Source: Legionella beliardensis
Lineage (GTDB): Bacteria; Pseudomonadota; Gammaproteobacteria; Legionellales; Legionellaceae
DNA length: 64,000 nucleotides
Assembly: GCF_900452395.1 (NCBI RefSeq)
Contig: NZ_UGNV01000001.1
Span: 1 to 64,000, forward strand
Direction: 5' to 3'
Shown: positions 59,659-64,000 of the stretch, in pieces
Numbering within the stretch: position 1 is the first letter of the stretch
How the letters are laid out: each line of letters starts with the position of its first letter
Translations under genes and position numbers: made by a program
The notes under the pieces: generated by a model
Database searches by the model: none
What the model saw: the letters and a program-made list of their open reading frames with translations, nothing else
Told to the model about the DNA's origin: nothing

Positions 59659-59965
59659 TTTTTCCTCAGCTAGTATAATTTGACCTTCAATTCCCCCTAA
59701 AACTAGCTCGAACATATTTCTCACAATCCATGTAATTTATTGATCATTGTGATAAAATAATGAATTTTTATCATTGATTATCTAGAGCTAGCTAATTAGC
59801 CATATTAGTTAAGGCTAGAAATTGGTGACTATAATATGATATTATTGTACAATTATCAATACTTTTGTTCAAATTGCTGCATTTAAGAGCAGAAATTACT
59901 TTTTAGTAAAGTTTTTTAAATTTTAATATCTAAATGTAAATGTTGCTAATCAAATAGGTTTAATA

Positions 59966-61180
59966 ATGGATGCTGATACTGTAACCGATTTTAAAAAATG
60001 GCTTGAAGAAAAAGAATTAGAAATTAAAAAGCTACAGTCTTACTTGGAATCAGAGCGTAAACGATTCCAAGATAATCTTAAAGAAGCTCAAGAGTATTAT
60101 GAAAGCATTTTAGCATTGATGCCTGGGCATGTTTATTGGCTGGATAGAGATAATGTTTTTTTAGGTTGTAATGATTTGCAAGCTAAGAGTGCGCGTCTCG
60201 CGTCACGAAAAGAAATAGTAGGTAAAACCAATTATGATATGCCTTGGAAAGATCAAGCTGATGAATTAAATCGGCTAAATAATCTAGTCATGGAAAGCGG
60301 TGTACCTCACACAGCCGAGGAATATGCTGTTATGGCCGATGGCATGAGCATTCATTTATCAAATAAAACCCCGCTACGTGATAAACATGATCAAATTATA
60401 GGTGTGTTAGGTGTATCTATTGATATAACAGAACGTAAGAAGTTAGAAGTTACTTTAAAGCGTGCAAAGGAAAAGGCAGAACTTGCTAATCGCGCGAAAA
60501 CAGAGCTTATAACCAATATAAGTCATGATATTTGTGCCTCATTAAATGGCATTAACGGACTATCGACACATTTAGAAGCTCAGTTAGTACAATTAGAAGA
60601 GAAACAACAAGCGCGTTTAATAAAAGAAAGCAGTACCCAATTACTACAGATAATTAAAGAGATATCGGATAGCTTAACTCATTGTCCGTTGACTGATAAT
60701 GAGATAGTCCAAGAACCTACTGACTTAAATAAAGTCATTGCCGATATTACTCAATTGTACTACCCAGCCATTAAAATGAAAAACCTTGAGTTTAATGTTG
60801 ATGTGGCGAATTCTATACCGCCTATTTTAATGGATAAGGTAAAATTACACCGGGTTTTGATGAATCTCATCACAAACTCCCTTTACTATACAGAATCAGG
60901 CTCTATTACCATTAAAGTAGAGAAGGTTGCTACTGATAATATCTATCTACAATTGCGATTTAGTATTATTGATACAGGTAGAGAGATTCCTCATGACTTA
61001 CAAGATCAATTAGCCCATCCTGATTTTTCCTCAGATGATGAAAGCCATTACCTTAGTCAAGACTTACATATTGCGCAAAAATATGTTGGACTGCTTGGAG
61101 GTGAGCTTAAATTAATATCGGAGCCTAATTGTGGTTCCAAAGTATATTTTGTCCTTTCATTGAAAATATTAACTGACTAA
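59966..61180 (+). CDS. PAS-domain sensor histidine kinase
   Basis: A 404-aa cytoplasmic kinase without membrane segments. Residues about 8-40 form a coiled coil. A PAS domain follows (YYESILALMPGHVYWLDRDNVFLGCND to LGVSIDITERKK, about 38-155), of the type common in Legionella. The dimerisation domain has the phospho-acceptor His in TNISHDICASLNGI near 190. The ATPase domain has LMNLITNSLYY, a G1 box DTGREIP in which the second glycine is Glu, and GSKVYFVLSL. The altered G1 box could lower activity. No response regulator is adjacent. Confidence 0.88.
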   Translation: MDADTVTDFKKWLEEKELEIKKLQSYLESERKRFQDNLKEAQEYYESILALMPGHVYWLDRDNVFLGCNDLQAKSARLASRKEIVGKTNYDMPWKDQADELNRLNNLVMESGVPHTAEEYAVMADGMSIHLSNKTPLRDKHDQIIGVLGVSIDITERKKLEVTLKRAKEKAELANRAKTELITNISHDICASLNGINGLSTHLEAQLVQLEEKQQARLIKESSTQLLQIIKEISDSLTHCPLTDNEIVQEPTDLNKVIADITQLYYPAIKMKNLEFNVDVANSIPPILMDKVKLHRVLMNLITNSLYYTESGSITIKVEKVATDNIYLQLRFSIIDTGREIPHDLQDQLAHPDFSSDDESHYLSQDLHIAQKYVGLLGGELKLISEPNCGSKVYFVLSLKILTD

Positions 61181-61246
61181 CTTTCTACGTGCCGCGGCTT
61201 GTGTATAGTTAAGATACGTAGGTAGTAAGTAAAATATCAACAGACC

Positions 61247-62068
61247 CTAGTTATTAATTAAACCTGGAACAGAGAAGCATTGCTTATCTTGTAGGCGAAG
61301 GGCGGTAAGGCGCCCGCCCCATAGGCAACCGGTGTCTAAGGCGTAAATACGGGGATGAGGGCATTTTCCTTGTAAGGCAGCCCAATGGCCAAAAATAATA
61401 TCAGCGTCAATTTCCTTGCGCTTTGGCACAGAAAACCAAGGGATAAAATCGGGTGGTGCCTGTTTAATTGTGCCTTTATAATCTAACAATAACTCACCTT
61501 GATTGCCGCAAAAACGCATACGAGTCAAATAATTAGTAATAATTCGCCATCTGGCAAAGCCAGTCAGTTCAAGAGACCATTGATTGGGTAAATTTCCATA
61601 CATATTACTTAAGTATTCTTGATAATTCTCACCATGTAACACGGCTTCAAGCTCTTTTGCGCAGGCTTTAGCAGTCTCTAAATCCCATACTGGTGCTATG
61701 CCAGCATGGGTCATCACGATATTAAAGTTGCTGTCATAGTAAAGAAAGCGTTGTTTACGTAACCAATGACCTAATTCATCGCGATCGTCGGCTAGCAAAA
61801 TAGGTTGTAAGGTATCGTCTTTATTTTTCCGCTCAGCTTGGCCAAAGAGCCTATTTAATAAATGCAAATCATGATTACCAAGAGTAATATAAGGTTCAAT
61901 AGGTAAATTTTTAACAAAGCGTAGCACTTCTAAAGATTGTGGGCCTCGATTAACTAAATCGCCTACCAGCCAAAGCCTATCTTCCCGCTCATTAAAATGT
62001 AGACTATCTAATAAGCGTAATAAGGGTTCATAACAGCCTTGTATATCGCCAACGACATAATCAGCCAT
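61247..62068 (-). CDS. apaH: Diadenosine tetraphosphatase, symmetrical
   Basis: ApaH cleaves Ap4A to two ADP and can decap RNA. The 273-aa protein has the metallophosphatase motifs [36 protein letters not shown] and GHWAALQG. Length is normal. It overlaps the upstream TraI_2 gene by eight bases. In E. coli apaH is in the rsmA-apaG-apaH operon; here a TraI_2-domain gene lies between rsmA and apaH and no apaG is seen. Confidence 0.96.
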   Translation of the reverse strand: MADYVVGDIQGCYEPLLRLLDSLHFNEREDRLWLVGDLVNRGPQSLEVLRFVKNLPIEPYITLGNHDLHLLNRLFGQAERKNKDDTLQPILLADDRDELGHWLRKQRFLYYDSNFNIVMTHAGIAPVWDLETAKACAKELEAVLHGENYQEYLSNMYGNLPNQWSLELTGFARWRIITNYLTRMRFCGNQGELLLDYKGTIKQAPPDFIPWFSVPKRKEIDADIIFGHWAALQGKCPHPRIYALDTGCLWGGRLTALRLQDKQCFSVPGLINN

Positions 62069-63422
62069 TATTAGTCATACCAGGGTTTAAATTAGGATTT
62101 AGGTTTGGGTCTTTCTTTTGCCATTGACCGGTAGCATTTAATACTTCAAGCGAATTTGTTGTCGTTTTTTGGTGGGGTGGCGTTAAATGGCTAGAAAAAT
62201 GAGCTAAGTGGATAAGTTCTATATCTGATATTGTATCTGACTTGCCAGTTTTAGGATTATGCAATTGGACGGTAGTAGGCAGGGCTATTGCATAGTTACC
62301 AAATACGACACCACTATGCATTTGTTGAGTATTGCTTTGCTCAAAGCGCGAAATCACATTACCATCTGAGCCTACTTGATGTAACTTTAAAGACAAAAAG
62401 CCATTTTGTACTGCTTGCCAATTTTTATATTCAGGGTGTTCGCGGACAAACCATTTAAAAATTTCAGGCGACATCAATAAACCGCCTGGAACCGTAAATA
62501 AAGGCGCTTTATTGATCATAATAATGCGTGATTCTAATGATTTAGTAAGCCACTGAATAAACTGAATGCCCATTTGCTGTTCTATATCGTTAACGGATTC
62601 TGGCACGGTGCCTGTAAACGTGCTTGCTCGCCCATAGCGATTTGTCTTTGTGTTAGCAAATTTTAAGTTTAATTGATTAAGGTAGCGCTGAATGGCAATG
62701 GCATCGGCACGAATTAATATAGCGCCTAATGTTCCTGCGGTATGTGGATCTTCATTAAGTAAGGCAAGCCAAACAGCTAAAACTTGCGCATCGGAGACAA
62801 TCCATGTAAAGCCACTCGTAGGCATTAAAGAACGCGCTAAGAGAATATTTAAACGCCGCCGTAGATCAATATCTGTTTCTTTTTGAAAACTATAACTATA
62901 ATGGCTGCCTACTGATACGAGGCTTTCTAATAAAGGATTCCATAATTTTAAAAACTGGCCATTATTGTCATAAAGCTCAACTAAATAATCAATTTGTAAT
63001 TTACCAATACCTTGTAATAGAGCAGCTGAAAACAAGGCATATTGCCAAAGTCTTTGTTCTTCTGAGTAATCTGAGTTTTCTTCGAGCAAAACAAATTTTT
63101 TAAATAAATTTAAAGCCGTTTCTGTACGATTGAGGGCATAATCCAGTAAACCACCAGCTTGTGAATAATAACTATTTGAGGTTTCAGGTAAGGTTTGTAC
63201 ATGATTAATGAGATTATGAATAATACTTAAACATAGACTATCAAAGCGTGCTTTTTCTAGAGAGCATGCTATACGTAGTTCCTGCAGAAGGACGGCTCTT
63301 TTTTCTTCAGCCAGAATATCCTCAGCAGGCAAGATTCGTGTTAAATCCTTTAACGGCTTTGATTGTCCTTTGCCTTTTTTACTATATCTATGAAACAAGT
63401 TAATCTCCAAAAAGCTAGCCAT
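62061..63422 (-). CDS. TraI_2/MobH-type HD domain protein (chromosomal)
   Basis: A 453-aa protein whose first ~330 residues resemble the TraI_2 domain of MobH relaxases: [50 protein letters not shown] and [13 protein letters not shown]. The usual HD metal motifs (HxxxPxxxxxHH and an HD) look degraded: Tyr and Gln occupy the SxxYYSQAG position and the expected HD reads QGIGK. This suggests a domesticated, possibly inactive relative. It lies between rsmA and apaH, overlapping apaH by eight bases, with no conjugation genes near. Its role in this operon is unknown. Confidence 0.75.
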   Translation of the reverse strand: MASFLEINLFHRYSKKGKGQSKPLKDLTRILPAEDILAEEKRAVLLQELRIACSLEKARFDSLCLSIIHNLINHVQTLPETSNSYYSQAGGLLDYALNRTETALNLFKKFVLLEENSDYSEEQRLWQYALFSAALLQGIGKLQIDYLVELYDNNGQFLKLWNPLLESLVSVGSHYSYSFQKETDIDLRRRLNILLARSLMPTSGFTWIVSDAQVLAVWLALLNEDPHTAGTLGAILIRADAIAIQRYLNQLNLKFANTKTNRYGRASTFTGTVPESVNDIEQQMGIQFIQWLTKSLESRIIMINKAPLFTVPGGLLMSPEIFKWFVREHPEYKNWQAVQNGFLSLKLHQVGSDGNVISRFEQSNTQQMHSGVVFGNYAIALPTTVQLHNPKTGKSDTISDIELIHLAHFSSHLTPPHQKTTTNSLEVLNATGQWQKKDPNLNPNLNPGMTNNG

Positions 63423-63442
63423 AATTTATATTAATACCTTTA

Positions 63443-64000
63443 TTAGTTTAATTTTATTCCATTTGATAAGAAATTGGCTATTTTAATATAGTCTATTAGT
63501 TTAATTTGCTCTGGGCGGTGAGCCGCATTAATCGCCAAATCAGCTAACTCTTGGGCGCTAATAAGTGGCTTTAAATTATTAGCAAGTGTTTTACGGCGCA
63601 TTGAAAATGCTAATGCAACTAAATCTTGTAGTAGTTTAAGATTAACAGGCGGATAAGGAGAAACAGCATAAGGCGTTAACCTTACGACAGCCGAGTCAAC
63701 CTTAGGCTTAGGATAAAAAGCATCCGGTGGAACATTAAATAAATGGGTTACTTCACAATGATATTGAATCATTATACTTAAGCGGCCATAATCCTTGCTT
63801 CCCGGTTGTGCAGCTAAACGCTCAACCACTTCCTTCTGCAGCATAAAATGCATGTCTTTAATACTATTAACAAATGATAGTAGATGAAGGATTAGTGGTG
63901 TGGAAATATTGTAGGGTAAATTCCCCACTACACGTAAATTATTTCCCCAATTATGGTAGTTAATTGTGAGCGCATCAGCACCTATAATTTGTAGCCGGGA
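63443..64000 (-). CDS. rsmA: 16S rRNA dimethyladenosine transferase, 3' part
   Basis: RsmA (KsgA) dimethylates two adjacent adenosines near the 3' end of 16S rRNA. The visible 185 residues include the catalytic motif [14 protein letters not shown], then [23 protein letters not shown] and the C-terminal [14 protein letters not shown]. The frame stays open to base 64000, so the N-terminal SAM-binding part lies beyond the window. GTG 63928, where an isolated reading frame would begin, is inside motif IV and is not the start. Confidence 0.96.
   Translation of the reverse strand, partial: SRLQIIGADALTINYHNWGNNLRVVGNLPYNISTPLILHLLSFVNSIKDMHFMLQKEVVERLAAQPGSKDYGRLSIMIQYHCEVTHLFNVPPDAFYPKPKVDSAVVRLTPYAVSPYPPVNLKLLQDLVALAFSMRRKTLANNLKPLISAQELADLAINAAHRPEQIKLIDYIKIANFLSNGIKLN

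Overview
The window is an AT-rich gammaproteobacterial chromosome that starts exactly at the dnaA start codon, so the assembly was probably rotated to dnaA and oriC proper is not visible. Family content points to Legionellaceae (Legionella/Fluoribacter-like). The clues are the order dnaA-dnaN-recF-gyrB, a LetA-type box upstream of a CsrA-titrating small RNA, a Legionella-style PAS histidine kinase, a chromosomal TraI_2-domain gene between apaH and rsmA, long effector-like orphan genes, and the trxA...rho and ygfB/pepP/ubiH/ubiI/zapA/6S RNA neighbourhoods. No species is claimed.

Layout. 1-6.3 kb: replication genes dnaA, dnaN, recF and gyrB, with two parS sites at 2878-2893 (inside recF) and 3662-3677. 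6.3-6.5 kb: a minus-strand RsmY/RsmZ-like RNA with a LetA-like box. 6.7-15.6 kb: a TTC38-like TPR protein, parC, an unknown membrane protein in operon with an FAD oxidase-methyltransferase fusion, and a DUF2520 protein. 16.4-21.3 kb: two long orphan genes with overlapping 3' ends; the first has a kinase-like catalytic motif and is a possible secreted effector. 21.7-39.4 kb: housekeeping genes psd, tRNA-Leu, a GDPD, fumC, rsmE-trxA, a dicarboxylate symporter, epmC, rho, ubiI/ubiH/pepP/UPF0149, zapA, 6S RNA, uvrB and aspC.

39.5-52.3 kb is a genomic island at tRNA-Asn. A 45-bp direct repeat of the tRNA 3' end (39489-39533 and 52250-52294) bounds it, and a P4-type integrase lies at its right end. 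Next to the tRNA it carries what looks like a split-borosin RiPP cassette: a 62-aa precursor, an alpha-N-methyltransferase and an MFS exporter. The middle is a decaying mobile module. It holds a hammerhead ribozyme (44461-44514) upstream of an integrase-like gene, frameshifted DUF927 and AlpA genes, and arrays of a TGGGACA heptamer. A DUF1016 nuclease gene overlaps the 3' end of the integrase.

52.3-64 kb: hipBA with two TACCC-N8-GGGTA operators, flanked by two copies of a MITE-like palindromic element. Then come a methyltransferase, two small lipoproteins, an acyltransferase, a probable cyclodipeptide synthase with a long C-terminal extension, a PAS histidine kinase, apaH, the TraI_2 gene and the 3' part of rsmA, cut by the window end.

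Dispersed GTAGCC...GGCTAC palindromes recur between genes, and a nested palindrome of about 337 bp lies between zapA and 6S RNA. The most notable systems are the split borosin, the hammerhead ribozyme, the cyclodipeptide synthase and the CsrA-titrating RNA.
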